IMG/VR virus record: IMGVR_UViG_3300048908_000435
Coordinates: 1-21,968 of that record
Source: a virus
Length of the DNA stretch: 21,968 nucleotides
Direction: 5' to 3' (one strand)
The translations under genes and the position numbers were made by a program. Positions within the stretch are counted from its first letter, which is position 1; every line of letters starts with the position of its first letter. Shown piece by piece: positions 1 to 7,817 of the stretch. The notes under the pieces are model-generated. The model had not been told where the DNA came from. It was given only the letters and a program-made list of their open reading frames with translations, and searched no databases.

Positions 1-945
1 GCGCTCAAGCCGGTATTCCATCATCCCGCGCGCCTTGTCTGGGTTCTGGGCCAGCCATTCGAGTGAATCCGCTGCGCCTTTGAGAACGTGATTGACAAGG
101 GCTTGGTCGAGCGGGTCGCTGCGGTAGCCGACGGCGTTGAGCCAATGGCAATGATGGCTGTTCCCGCCGATTATCCGCGCCGCAAAGCGCAGGAGTTCGG
201 CGGGATCGGGCCGCCATTGGGCGGACGCTGATGCGGCTGCTCCCCCTTTCTCGATCCGATCCGCTTCGGCACGGAGGGCGGCGAATGCGGCCAATGCGGC
301 ATCGACTTCATGGGCAATCATGTGCGGCTGGTGGCCCAATGGCGTCTCTGTCCGATAGCGGCGCAGCAACCGCACAAGCTCGGCGTTGCTCCACCCATCC
401 CCGGCAGGCGCAGGAGGGGCGGCGGATAGCATGGCGCGGTAAACAGTCGCCATAGATCGAGACGGGCAAACGGGGATCGCGTTCGCCAGTCCGGCGTCAA
501 GCATCGTCTCGGTCGGCTCAACCGGGACCAGCTTCCAGCCCGTTATGGGATTTCCCATATCGCTCGGCTCGCGTGGCGCTTCCGGCGCTGCGATCCTGTG
601 CATCGTGTCGCGAACGACTTGGTTGACCTCGCTTTGCCGCAGCAGGGAAATATCGCCTTGCGTTTGCGCGAATGAAACAGCCGCGAGTTCTTGGGGCGTC
701 ATTTTGCGCGCCTGAATGAACGCCTCGGGCGCTTCCGGTGCGGCGAGAGCGGCGGCAGAGATGGCGGCGCGGGCGCGTCGGATATGGCCGAAGGTCAATG
801 CTGACTCGCCCATATCGCCAATCGCAACGGATGCGTCGTCATCGTCGCGGCTGACCGGCCCTTCGGTATGCTCGTTCATGCAGTCTTTTTCGCAGGCGGC
901 GACAAGCGCCTCGAAAATCTCGCGTTCATTTGCCGTGATCGTCAT
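1..945 (-). CDS. Hypothetical early phage protein, partial (3' end off the left edge)
   Basis: An open frame of 315 codons without a stop runs from the ATG at 945 to the left edge, so the C-terminus is missing. The start codon overlaps the stop of the methyltransferase upstream in an ATGA junction, which fixes the start. The middle (about residues 135-180) reads GWKLVPVEPTETMLDAG, then after a gap YRAMLSAAPPAPAG. From memory, this KLVPVEPT...YRAMLAAAP arrangement recurs in uncharacterised early proteins of many temperate phages, usually as a module joined to variable flanks. The N-terminus is acidic and helical, with no membrane segment. It is the last visible gene of the leftward operon. Function is unknown, and the family resemblance is recalled rather than searched. 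Confidence 0.8.
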   Translation of the reverse strand, partial: MTITANEREIFEALVAACEKDCMNEHTEGPVSRDDDDASVAIGDMGESALTFGHIRRARAAISAAALAAPEAPEAFIQARKMTPQELAAVSFAQTQGDISLLRQSEVNQVVRDTMHRIAAPEAPREPSDMGNPITGWKLVPVEPTETMLDAGLANAIPVCPSRSMATVYRAMLSAAPPAPAGDGWSNAELVRLLRRYRTETPLGHQPHMIAHEVDAALAAFAALRAEADRIEKGGAAASASAQWRPDPAELLRFAARIIGGNSHHCHWLNAVGYRSDPLDQALVNHVLKGAADSLEWLAQNPDKARGMMEYRLER

Positions 946-2657
946 TCTGCTGCCTCCACAAAGAGATCGGCGCGCCCAGTTCCGTTCGACTTGCGACTGC
1001 GAGCGATCTCGACTTCGTCCGGAATGAAATTCGCCGCGATAAGGGCCCGCGCCATCACCGGCGAGACCGAATTGCCGCACATGCGGACTGATGACGTCCC
1101 GGTCAGTTTCGAGCCGTCGGGGCGGCGATCGATCACGTAGGAGTCCGGGAAGCCCTGGGCGCGGAATAGTTCGCGCGGGCGCAGCATCCGCATCCCGATA
1201 TCGACGATCTCGTAAGGCTCGCCCTTGACCATCACCAAGCCGAAGCGGTCGCGGGTCGGAACGGTGTGCATCGGTTCGGCCGGCGAGACGCCGTCCTTGT
1301 CGTTGCCGTAATATTTGACCAGGAAGGCGCGAACCTCGGCGCTATGGGTTCCCTGCGCCGTCACGGTCGGGTGCGGCGCCTCGATGTCGCTGGCGCGGCG
1401 GTCGGAGCCCTTGAGGCTGAGCAGCCCGGCGGAGACGACGGCCTGCTGCGCGCCGGTCGCCGTGACGGTCGAAACCGGCTCATCCGCGGCGCGCGAGCCC
1501 GGGCAGGTTCCGCCATTGTGCTGGGCGAGGAAGGCGGCGACGACGCCATGGCGCGGCGCGCCGGCCATGACGGTGTGAAGCGGCTCGTCCGGCAGATGGC
1601 CCGTGCTGTTCTCGCTGAATTTGGTCAGGTGGACGGCGGCGAGACCAAGGGGTGTCGATCCGCCCGGGCGCTTGATGAACGAATTTGCGGTGACCGTGTG
1701 TAGGGGCTCGTCAATGCCGTGCCCGACGGCTCCGCCTCGAAATTTGGTGACGTGTGGGACGACCAAGCCATGAGCATCGCGGGCGGCGGTGACAGTATTG
1801 AACGGCTCGCCGAGGCCCTGGCCGCGAAAATGATCGCCACCATGATTGCAGGTGACGATGAACGGTTCCGCCGCGGCGATCACGTAACGCTGCACGCCCT
1901 TGGCGATCCGCGCCATCGTCGCTTCGGCCAAGGGCCGGTTGACGCCGACGGCGCGGCCTTCCTCTCTGGTCAGGAAGATCGAATAGCAGGGCAGCGACCA
2001 GTCGATGATCTCCGCCGCCGTGCGCCATGGCAGAAGCTTGCCGCTCTTGACCTCGTCCGATTTCGGATTGCCGTGCGTCGGCGCCGGCCAGACAATCGGG
2101 CGGCCGTCGCAGCGCGCGACCAGAAACAGGCGCTTGCGGATTGTTGGCGCGCCATAATCGCAGGCGCGCAGCTCGCGCCATTCGACCTTGTAGCCGAGCT
2201 TTTTCAACTCGCCTGTCCATTTGGCGAAGGTTTCGCCCTTGCGCTCGGGGATCGGCCTATCGTTTGCGCAGAGCGGGCCCCAATCGCGGAATTCCTCGAC
2301 GTTCTCCAAACAGATCACGCGCGGCCGGCGACGTTTGGCCCAGAGCACGACAACCCACGCCAGATCGCGGATATTGCGCGACAAGGGCTTGCCGCCCTTG
2401 GCCTTCGAGTGGTGCTTGCAATCGGGCGAGGCCCACATCAGCCCGATCGGGCGGCCGGGCATGACCTCGTCGGGATTGACCTGCCAGATGTTGGAGTTGA
2501 GATGCAACGTCGCCGGATGGTTGACCTCGTGCATGGCGAGGGCGTCGGCGTCGTGATTGATCGCCACGTCGGGCGAGCGGCCCAGCGCCATCTCGATGCC
2601 GAGGGAGGCGCCGCCGCCGCCGGCGAAGGAATCGAGGATGATTTCGCGCGCGCCCAT
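942..2657 (-). CDS. C5 cytosine-specific DNA methyltransferase with repeated target-recognition region
   Basis: This 571-residue enzyme should transfer a methyl group from S-adenosylmethionine to C5 of cytosine in phage DNA, probably protecting it from host restriction. Visible motifs are: motif I DSFAGGGGASLGIEMA (residues 9-24), catalytic Cys80 in SPDCKHHS (in place of the usual PPCQ), ENV at 118-120 (motif VI), GAPTIRKRLFLVA (motif VIII region) and the C-terminal motif IX/X region RELFRAQGFPDSY and GNSVSPVMARAL. Between residues about 284 and 468 lie six degenerate copies of an EPxxTVTA motif. The same frame stays open upstream to 3449, but ATG 2657 overlaps the stop of the J-domain gene (ATGA), and motif I lies just after it. 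No partner endonuclease is visible, so it is probably an orphan methylase. Confidence 0.95.
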   Translation of the reverse strand: MGAREIILDSFAGGGGASLGIEMALGRSPDVAINHDADALAMHEVNHPATLHLNSNIWQVNPDEVMPGRPIGLMWASPDCKHHSKAKGGKPLSRNIRDLAWVVVLWAKRRRPRVICLENVEEFRDWGPLCANDRPIPERKGETFAKWTGELKKLGYKVEWRELRACDYGAPTIRKRLFLVARCDGRPIVWPAPTHGNPKSDEVKSGKLLPWRTAAEIIDWSLPCYSIFLTREEGRAVGVNRPLAEATMARIAKGVQRYVIAAAEPFIVTCNHGGDHFRGQGLGEPFNTVTAARDAHGLVVPHVTKFRGGAVGHGIDEPLHTVTANSFIKRPGGSTPLGLAAVHLTKFSENSTGHLPDEPLHTVMAGAPRHGVVAAFLAQHNGGTCPGSRAADEPVSTVTATGAQQAVVSAGLLSLKGSDRRASDIEAPHPTVTAQGTHSAEVRAFLVKYYGNDKDGVSPAEPMHTVPTRDRFGLVMVKGEPYEIVDIGMRMLRPRELFRAQGFPDSYVIDRRPDGSKLTGTSSVRMCGNSVSPVMARALIAANFIPDEVEIARSRKSNGTGRADLFVEAAE

Positions 2658-3229
2658 CAGATTTCCCTCAAAGCTTCGGCCCGGGCCGCGTTCAATTCCG
2701 CCATTGCCTCGGCTGAGCCGCCGGCGTCGGGGTGGCGTTGTTTGGCGAGCTCGCGATAGCGCGCCTCGATCTGCAAGCGATCTCCGGAAAAGGTGGACAA
2801 GAAGCCAAAGACCTCGCGCCACGGCTTCTTTCCAGCGGGCGCTGGAAGGGAGACGAAGCCCTTCATTGTCGCGTGGACGAGCGCGAGCGTGCCGTGACGC
2901 AACTCGACGCGGCGCGCCTCGATGATGTGGTGGATCGCCTGCAAGTTCGCCTCGACGGTGGCGTAGCGGTCCACGGCGATGCAGACCTGCAAGCCGTCCC
3001 AATGGAACCAGGCCGCGACGCCGGGATCGGACGGCCGCTCGGCGCCGAGCGTGACGTTCGACGACAGGACGATGTGCTCGAGCTTTCGCCCGCTGTCGCG
3101 CCCGAACGCGATAAGCGAGCCGTTGACGTTTTTCAGCGCGCCGGCGAGGGAGGTCTTGAACTTGCCGGACTCTCGCGCCCTGGAGCGGGGGAATCCCTCG
3201 GGCCACTGGAGCGGAAATGCAGGAATCAT
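2657..3229 (-). CDS. Unknown protein with C-terminal J-domain-like segment
   Basis: This 190-residue protein ends in a J-domain-like stretch: helix ARYRELAKQ, the diagnostic HPD tripeptide at residues 166-168, then GGSAEAMAELNAARAEAL. J domains stimulate the ATPase of DnaK/Hsp70, so the protein may recruit the host chaperone, for example to remodel a replication complex. That role is inferred. The N-terminal 140 residues hold a WFHWDGLQVCIAVDRY stretch and show no recognised domain. Start and stop both form ATGA overlaps with neighbours, so translation is probably coupled. Similar J-tailed proteins occur in other phage early operons, but their function is not established. Confidence 0.88.
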   Translation of the reverse strand: MIPAFPLQWPEGFPRSRARESGKFKTSLAGALKNVNGSLIAFGRDSGRKLEHIVLSSNVTLGAERPSDPGVAAWFHWDGLQVCIAVDRYATVEANLQAIHHIIEARRVELRHGTLALVHATMKGFVSLPAPAGKKPWREVFGFLSTFSGDRLQIEARYRELAKQRHPDAGGSAEAMAELNAARAEALREI

Positions 3230-3546
3230 TGCGGCGCCCCATCATCAAGGACAGCGTCGACCAAGCCTTCATCGATGACCGTTTCGACGATCTTCCTGGC
3301 GAGGTTGTTCGGATGGACCCCGCGTCGAGCGGCGAACGGACCAAGCGCGTCGAGAATGTCTGCGGGAAACAGAACCGTGCGTCCCAGGGCTTCGGCTGGC
3401 CGCTTTGCACGCTTTCCACGCCCGGCCGAATGCTCAAGCGCCGTGACATTTTTCACTTCGATCCCAACCCGCGAGGCGATCTCGCGCGTTGGCAGGCCCT
3501 GCGCTCGCAAGGCGAGAACATGCGCTGTCTTTGTTGCGTAGGTCAT
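3226..3546 (-). CDS. Small helix-turn-helix protein
   Basis: Starting at ATG 3546 gives 106 residues. This start forms an ATGA overlap with the preceding gene, although the frame is open to 3651. Residues about 8-35 (ALRAQGLPTREIASRVGIEV) fit a resolvase- or sigma-4-like helix-turn-helix, followed by a basic segment and an amphipathic C-terminus (NNLARKIVETVIDEGLVDAV). It is probably a small DNA-binding protein of the early operon. Target and role are unknown. Confidence 0.82.
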   Translation of the reverse strand: MTYATKTAHVLALRAQGLPTREIASRVGIEVKNVTALEHSAGRGKRAKRPAEALGRTVLFPADILDALGPFAARRGVHPNNLARKIVETVIDEGLVDAVLDDGAPQ

Positions 3547-3755
3547 CAAATCAGCCCCTTCTCGCGCGCCAACCAGGTGGGCAGCGTGACGATCGCCGCG
3601 CCGGGAACTGGATCGTTGGGGCGAAATTCGATTTGTGACTTCGCCAGCCAAACGGCCCGGCTTTCGTCTCCGTCATGAACCAGAACGGCGCGCGCGGTTT
3701 CGCGCACCAGTTCGACCGCTATATCCATGATGTCGGAGCGGGCGGATGCGCTCAT
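3546..3755 (-). CDS. Small hypothetical protein
   Basis: This 69-residue protein is linked to both neighbours by ATGA overlaps. Its core alternates hydrophobic and charged residues (ETARAVLVHDGDESRAVWLA, then KSQIEF and AAIVTLPTWLAREKGL). Short proteins with this layout are common among phage accessory genes, where a beta-sheet core ends in a TLPxWLAxxKGL tail. I do not recognise a function. Translational coupling and operon position support its reality. Confidence 0.8.
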   Translation of the reverse strand: MSASARSDIMDIAVELVRETARAVLVHDGDESRAVWLAKSQIEFRPNDPVPGAAIVTLPTWLAREKGLI

Positions 3756-4270
3756 GCCGCGTCTCCGAGATTGAGCGCGGCGAGGATTTTCTGCGCGTGC
3801 CGCGCCTGGGCGCGGGCGTCATCGACGGCGTTGTGCGCGACGCCGAGCGGCTCGAACGGGATATCGGTCCGCAGGTTTTTCAGCGTGCGATAGCAGCGGT
3901 TTTGCCGATGCGACCATGGCGCGGTCAGCAAGGCGCGGTCGAAGGCGCTGTGCAGCACGACGTTGTCGAAATCGGAGCCGTTGCCCCAAAGCCGAACGTC
4001 GTCGAAGCCTTTGATAAAAGCTGTGAAATCCAGCAGCGCGACATTCAGGAAGGTCGCCTCGCGGTCGTTGAAGACGGCGCGGGCCTTGTCGGACTGTTGC
4101 GCCCACCAGCACATCGTCGCGGCGTCGATCCGGCCGCGGTCAGTGCGCGGATCGATGACGGCGTAGAACGCCTTTTCCTCGCCGGCGCCGAAGGTGACGG
4201 CGCCGATCGAGAGCAGGGCGGCGTCCGGCGCCGAGGACATCGTTTCGAGATCAAGCATGATATTGACCAT
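3752..4270 (-). CDS. DEDDh-type 3'-5' exonuclease (phage Rv2179c/DnaQ-like)
   Basis: The 172-residue protein carries all the DEDDh exonuclease signatures. Asp7 and Glu9 (MLDLET) form motif I. Asp102 in GSDFDN forms motif II. His146 and Asp151 (HNAVDDARAQ) form motif III. Two Mg ions bound by these acids hydrolyse nucleotides from 3' ends. The sequence resembles the phage branch often called 3'-5' exoribonuclease Rv2179c-like or exodeoxyribonuclease VIII-like. It sits among the sliding clamp and other replication accessory genes, so a repair, recombination or RNA-degrading role is plausible. The start at 4270 puts MVNIMLDLET at the N-terminus; the longer frame upstream lacks domain content. 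Confidence 0.92.
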   Translation of the reverse strand: MVNIMLDLETMSSAPDAALLSIGAVTFGAGEEKAFYAVIDPRTDRGRIDAATMCWWAQQSDKARAVFNDREATFLNVALLDFTAFIKGFDDVRLWGNGSDFDNVVLHSAFDRALLTAPWSHRQNRCYRTLKNLRTDIPFEPLGVAHNAVDDARAQARHAQKILAALNLGDAA

Positions 4271-4311
4271 TAGCGCGGCTTTCGGTTTGGGAAGACACGG
4301 GTGGAGGGCGG

Positions 4312-4944
4312 TTATTGAGCGGCCTCCGGGCTGTCGATGTTGGCTTTGATGACGCGGAAGGTCAGCACGACGACCCAAGGGTTCGCGACCCATGAAGCGT
4401 GCCCATTGATCTCGCCCCAGAGCTTTGCGTAGCTTCTGACCGCGTGCGGCAATGCGCCGGGTTCTTCGACGCCGACGGCGGTTCGGCTGTGCGGGAAGAT
4501 GCCTGGCACATAGTAGAAAGGCGGGTCGGCGCTTTCCCATTCGACGCCTTCGGCCTCAGCATCTACCGCGCTGATGTCCAGCAACCGCTCGACCTTGACG
4601 CCGGTCACGATCAGCGTCAGGCGCGACGCCCAGCGCGGCATGTGAATGCCTGGGCAATGGTCTCGTTTGTATCGATCCATCCAGAGGTCTTGCGCGCCCC
4701 CATCCGTTTCGACGGGCGCGCCGTTGGCCGTGTAGCAAACGGGGTCTGACCCAAGGGCCATCGCTTCACGGACCCAAAGCCGGTCGCCCGGCACCCAGCG
4801 CAACGCGCGCTTCGCGTCGCTGAGCGTCGCAAAAATCCCGTCATTGCCGGGTTGCGGCTTCAAAATCCGCCGAGTTTGCGTCTTGCGCTCTCGGAGCATA
4901 GCTTGGACCATTGGCGCGCTGAAGAGGATCGGGAGGTCGGTCAT
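4312..4944 (-). CDS. ASCH-like conserved phage protein
   Basis: This 210-residue protein has the hallmarks of a common phage family related to ASCH/PUA-like folds: an N-terminal PILFSAPMVQAMLRERKTQT (residues 4-23), then TRRILKP, VPGDRLWVREA, IHMPRWASRLTLIVTGVKVE and a C-terminal WVANPWVVVLTFRVI. ASCH domains are thought to bind RNA or modified nucleotides, but the phage proteins are uncharacterised. Start 4944 overlaps the preceding stop (ATGA) and begins exactly at the conserved N-terminus; the longer upstream frame is a shadow. A 41-nt gap separates it from the exonuclease gene. Confidence 0.9.
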   Translation of the reverse strand: MTDLPILFSAPMVQAMLRERKTQTRRILKPQPGNDGIFATLSDAKRALRWVPGDRLWVREAMALGSDPVCYTANGAPVETDGGAQDLWMDRYKRDHCPGIHMPRWASRLTLIVTGVKVERLLDISAVDAEAEGVEWESADPPFYYVPGIFPHSRTAVGVEEPGALPHAVRSYAKLWGEINGHASWVANPWVVVLTFRVIKANIDSPEAAQ

Positions 4945-5210
4945 GGCGCGGCCTCTTCTGGGAAATCTTCGAGGTCGAGTTTTTCCCCCTTCGCAAGGGC
5001 GGATTCCGCGCCTTTCCGCGTCAAGCAGAAGAAAATCAGCGTCGGCGAACTGCAGGGAGAGCGAACCGCCATTCCTTGCGCGCAAGGGCCGATCCATCTG
5101 GCCTCATCTTCGCTCCCAACGGCCGCGTAAAAGCGGTTGCGGTAAGAGCGCTTTTGTCCGTTCGGCAACCCGAGCGCGTGGCGCGCCAATTTGCGTTGCT
5201 CTGGCGTCAT
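4941..5210 (-). CDS. Small hypothetical protein
   Basis: This 89-residue protein lies between the clamp gene (3-nt gap) and the ASCH-like gene (ATGA overlap). The N-terminus MTPEQRKLARHALGLPNGQK is followed by a basic SYRNRF patch and a middle reading ARWIGPCAQGMA. Small phage proteins beginning with TPEQRKLARHALGLPNxxxxSYRNRF are familiar from alphaproteobacterial prophages, but they have no known function. The sequence resembles a compact nucleic-acid- or protein-binding module; nothing catalytic is visible. Confidence 0.82.
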   Translation of the reverse strand: MTPEQRKLARHALGLPNGQKRSYRNRFYAAVGSEDEARWIGPCAQGMAVRSPCSSPTLIFFCLTRKGAESALAKGEKLDLEDFPEEAAP

Positions 5211-5213
5211 CGT

Positions 5214-6347
5214 TCAGACCCTCATCGGCATGAGGACGATCAGCAGATCGGAATCTGCGGCGGAGCGGAGTAGGGCGGGGCTGCCGCCGTCGTTGAGTTC
5301 GAGCCGGGCGGTTTCGCCGTCGAGCGCGCCGAGGGCGTCGGTCAGATATTTGTGATTGAAGCCGATCTCGACGGGCGCCGCGTCGTAAGTGACTTCGGTC
5401 TCTTCGCTGGCGTCGCCTATATCGGCGTTGGCGACGGACAGAGTCAGGGCGCCATTGTCGAGCGCCAGCTTGATCGCCCGGCCCCGCTCGCTGACGACGG
5501 TCGCCACGCGCTCCACGGCGGCGGCGACTTCGCTTCGCGCCAGGCCGGCGACCTTGTCGTTTCGCGTCGGGATGACGCGGGTGTAATCGGGGAAGGTTCC
5601 GTCGATCAGTTTGGAGAGCAGGGCCGATTCGCCGCAGCGGAACGAGATTTTCTGTTCGCTGACTTCGATGGCGATTTCGGGCCGGCTGTCTTTGTCTTTC
5701 GAGACGCTTTCGGCCAGTCGCGCGAGTTCGGCACAGGTCTTCGACGGGATGATCACGCCCGGCATTCCCGGAGCCCCTTCAGGCGCCATCATTTCGATGC
5801 GGGCCAGGCGGTGACCGTCGGTCGTGACCATGCGCAGCATGGGGCCTTCGGGGCCGTCGAGGACGTGCATGTAGACGCCATTGAGGTAATAGCGGGTTTC
5901 CTCATTCGAGATCGCGAAGGCGATCTTTTTGAGCGCGCGGGCGACGGTCTCGGCGGGCAAGCTGAAGCGATGGGTCATCTCGCCGCGCTCGAGCGTCGGC
6001 CAGTCCGTGCTCGGCAAGGTGGCGAGGTGGAATTTGGCGCGGCCGGCCTTCACGGCCAGTCTTTCGTTGTCGCCGCCGGCTTCGAAAGTGACCTTGTCGG
6101 CGGCCAGCTTGCGGATAACGTCATGCAGGGTCGCGGCGGAGACTGTGAGCGAGCCGTTGGTCGTGATGTCGGCTTCGACCGAGGTTTGCGCCTCGATGTC
6201 GAGATCGGTCGCCGCGATCGTCAGGCGGGCGCCTTCTGCTTCCAGCATGATATTGGAGAGGATCGGGATCGTGGTGCGGCGCTGCGCGATGCGGGCGGCG
6301 AAATCCAGCGCCTTTGCGAGCTGCGCGCGGTGGGTGGTGAAATGCAT
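5214..6347 (-). CDS. dnaN: DNA polymerase III beta sliding clamp (phage-encoded)
   Basis: The protein has 377 residues, close to the usual 366-380. It begins MHFTTHRAQLAKALDFAARI and has the RRTTIPILSNIMLEA motif, the three repeated clamp domains (about 1-125, 130-255, 260-377), the conserved GVYMHVLDG and TTDGHRLA segments, SKTCAELARL, LIDGTFPDYTRVIP and the terminal VLMPMRV. Beta clamps form a dimeric ring that tethers polymerase and other clamp-binding proteins to DNA. A phage copy may load host polymerase preferentially on phage DNA or recruit phage factors. Start 6347 gives the canonical N-terminus; the frame is open to 6917 but overlaps the DUF2303 gene. No phage polymerase or clamp loader appears here, so it presumably uses the host loader. 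Confidence 0.97.
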   Translation of the reverse strand: MHFTTHRAQLAKALDFAARIAQRRTTIPILSNIMLEAEGARLTIAATDLDIEAQTSVEADITTNGSLTVSAATLHDVIRKLAADKVTFEAGGDNERLAVKAGRAKFHLATLPSTDWPTLERGEMTHRFSLPAETVARALKKIAFAISNEETRYYLNGVYMHVLDGPEGPMLRMVTTDGHRLARIEMMAPEGAPGMPGVIIPSKTCAELARLAESVSKDKDSRPEIAIEVSEQKISFRCGESALLSKLIDGTFPDYTRVIPTRNDKVAGLARSEVAAAVERVATVVSERGRAIKLALDNGALTLSVANADIGDASEETEVTYDAAPVEIGFNHKYLTDALGALDGETARLELNDGGSPALLRSAADSDLLIVLMPMRV

Positions 6348-6370
6348 GGCGGCTGAGTTCCGATGGAGGG

Positions 6371-6393
6371 CGGCCGGGCCCAGAGCCCGGCCG
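6371..6393 (-). other. GC-rich intergenic hairpin between the DUF2303 gene and dnaN
   Basis: Arms CGGCCGGGC (6371-6379) and GCCCGGCCG (6385-6393) pair perfectly over 9 bp around a 5-nt loop in the 62-nt gap. No T-tract follows on the leftward strand, so it is not a standard intrinsic terminator. It may slow RNA decay or mark an operon segment boundary. Function is unknown. Confidence 0.5.
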
Positions 6394-6409
6394 GCATGTG
6401 TCGTCGACG

Positions 6410-7333
6410 TCAGGCTTCGGGCGCGGCTTCGAAGGTCGGGAGTTCGGTCTTTTCGCCGACGATGAGCAGGTCGTCGCGGACGCGCTGGGTCACGGCGAGG
6501 TCCGGCCGATAGATCTGGTAGAACCAGAGGATCGAGCCGCCCGAGACTCGATAGCGCAGGCGCACCGGGATGCGCGCCTTTTCGCCCATGAAGAAGGGCG
6601 CGACCGAAAGCAGGAACAGGCCCGGCACTTTCAGCACATTGCCGCCGGCGTCGCGGTGCTCTTCCTCGAACACGATCTGCGCCGCGCCGGTCTGCAAGAC
6701 GCTGGCGTTCTTTACGCGCGATTCGACATTGACCTGAAGGCCGCGCGACAGCGTGACGAGTTCCGCCGGCGTCGCGATTTTGGTCGCGAACAGGTCTTCG
6801 AAATAGCGCGCCTCGTCGCTGGTCGGCGCCGTCAGTTCGGCGATGCGGTCCTCGATGAAGGCGGCGAAATCGATCTGCTTGAACGCCTCGCCATTGGTTT
6901 TGACCCACGCCTTCCATTCTTCCGACAGCGGGAATTCATAGGCCACGCGGTGCTTGCAATTGTCGGGCTCGCCGCCGTTTTTGGCCTCGTGGTAATCGAT
7001 CACGGCGGTCAGGCTCGGCTTGGTCCAGGTCGTGTCGGCGAAAACGGCGGAATCCGCTGTCTTGTGGCGATTGGCCAGGGCGATGAAGCTGTCGAGCGTC
7101 AGCGCGCGGGCGACGCCCTTTTTTGCCGCCGGCTTGGTGCGCCACGATTCGAACAAGGCGGAGACGTCGGTCAGCTTCGGCGTCGTTCCGGCGGTGAGCA
7201 GGGCCGGGATGTGGACCGGAACGCCCTTGACGCCGACAGGCGCCACGATTTCGATGAGTTCGCCGCCGCGCGCCTGGGCGGCGAGTTCGGTCAGATGTTC
7301 CAGAGCGGCGGCGTCGGCTTCAAGATTGGCCAT
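6410..7333 (-). CDS. DUF2303 family protein
   Basis: This 307-residue protein matches the phage DUF2303 (YfdQ-like) pattern as I know it: an N-terminal ALEHLTELA and HIPALL region, an LTLDSFIALANRHK segment, FADTTWTKPSLTAVIDYHE, HRVAYEFPLSEEWKAW, then FIEDRIAEL and a beta-rich C-terminus (LLSVAPFFMGEKARIPVRLR). The family recurs in left-arm or recombination regions of temperate phages and has no proven activity. Start 7333 has a GAGG Shine-Dalgarno about 8 nt upstream. The gap to the next gene upstream is 77 nt. Confidence 0.92.
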   Translation of the reverse strand: MANLEADAAALEHLTELAAQARGGELIEIVAPVGVKGVPVHIPALLTAGTTPKLTDVSALFESWRTKPAAKKGVARALTLDSFIALANRHKTADSAVFADTTWTKPSLTAVIDYHEAKNGGEPDNCKHRVAYEFPLSEEWKAWVKTNGEAFKQIDFAAFIEDRIAELTAPTSDEARYFEDLFATKIATPAELVTLSRGLQVNVESRVKNASVLQTGAAQIVFEEEHRDAGGNVLKVPGLFLLSVAPFFMGEKARIPVRLRYRVSGGSILWFYQIYRPDLAVTQRVRDDLLIVGEKTELPTFEAAPEA

Positions 7334-7410
7334 GATTGATCCTCGTTGGTTGTGAAGGGGTGAAAGTCGCCAAGCGGTCGGCGGATGCCGGAGCGCGGCG
7401 CGGAAGGTTG

Positions 7411-7755
7411 TCAGGCGCGGGCGGCCGGGGTGACGTCGCGCGGGCCCTTGAACATGTCGGTCTGCTGGGGATGCTCGGTCGAAAGCGTGCCGTCGGCGTC
7501 GACGAACAGGTAAGTGCTTTCGCGCACCTTCTTCGGGCGCTTGGAGTCGAGCTCGACGTCGATGGTCGAGCCGCCGCCCTCATTGGTGAACTTGATTTTC
7601 AGCGTCACGCTGCCGGTCACCTTGGCCTTCTTGCGGCCGGCGCGGTTCGCCTCCATGGCGGCGAGCGTGTCGGTGATTTCCTGAAACAGATCATTGGTGA
7701 GTTCGCCGCTTTCGATCATGCCGATCAGCGTGCTAGCGTCGCGGATTTTGGCCAT
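7411..7755 (-). CDS. Small acidic/basic hypothetical protein paired with DUF2303
   Basis: This 114-residue protein starts MAKIRDASTLIGMIESGELT and has a lysine-rich loop (RAGRKKAKVTGSVTLKIKFT) followed by a beta-strand segment ending PQQTDMF. Genes of this type commonly lie directly beside DUF2303 genes in prophages, suggesting a joint function, but none is established. An AAGGA Shine-Dalgarno lies 5-6 nt before ATG 7755. Confidence 0.85.
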   Translation of the reverse strand: MAKIRDASTLIGMIESGELTNDLFQEITDTLAAMEANRAGRKKAKVTGSVTLKIKFTNEGGGSTIDVELDSKRPKKVRESTYLFVDADGTLSTEHPQQTDMFKGPRDVTPAARA

Positions 7756-7817
7756 TGGGGTTCCTTTCTGTTTGCCGTCTTGCTCGGGCGCGCGCCAACC
7801 TCGCGCCGGTGGTGAGG

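Noticed and set aside
1719-2759. Rightward 346-codon frame
   Set aside because: It is antisense to the cytosine methyltransferase, whose motifs are clear; the composition is that of a GC-rich shadow frame.
942-3449. An 835-codon open frame as one protein
   Set aside because: Only the part from ATG 2657 has methyltransferase motifs. The 264 codons before it lie antiphase to the J-domain and HTH genes and have shadow-like Arg-rich composition.
5352-7339. Rightward frames of 334 and 313 codons
   Set aside because: They are antisense to the sliding clamp and DUF2303 genes and have no recognisable domain.
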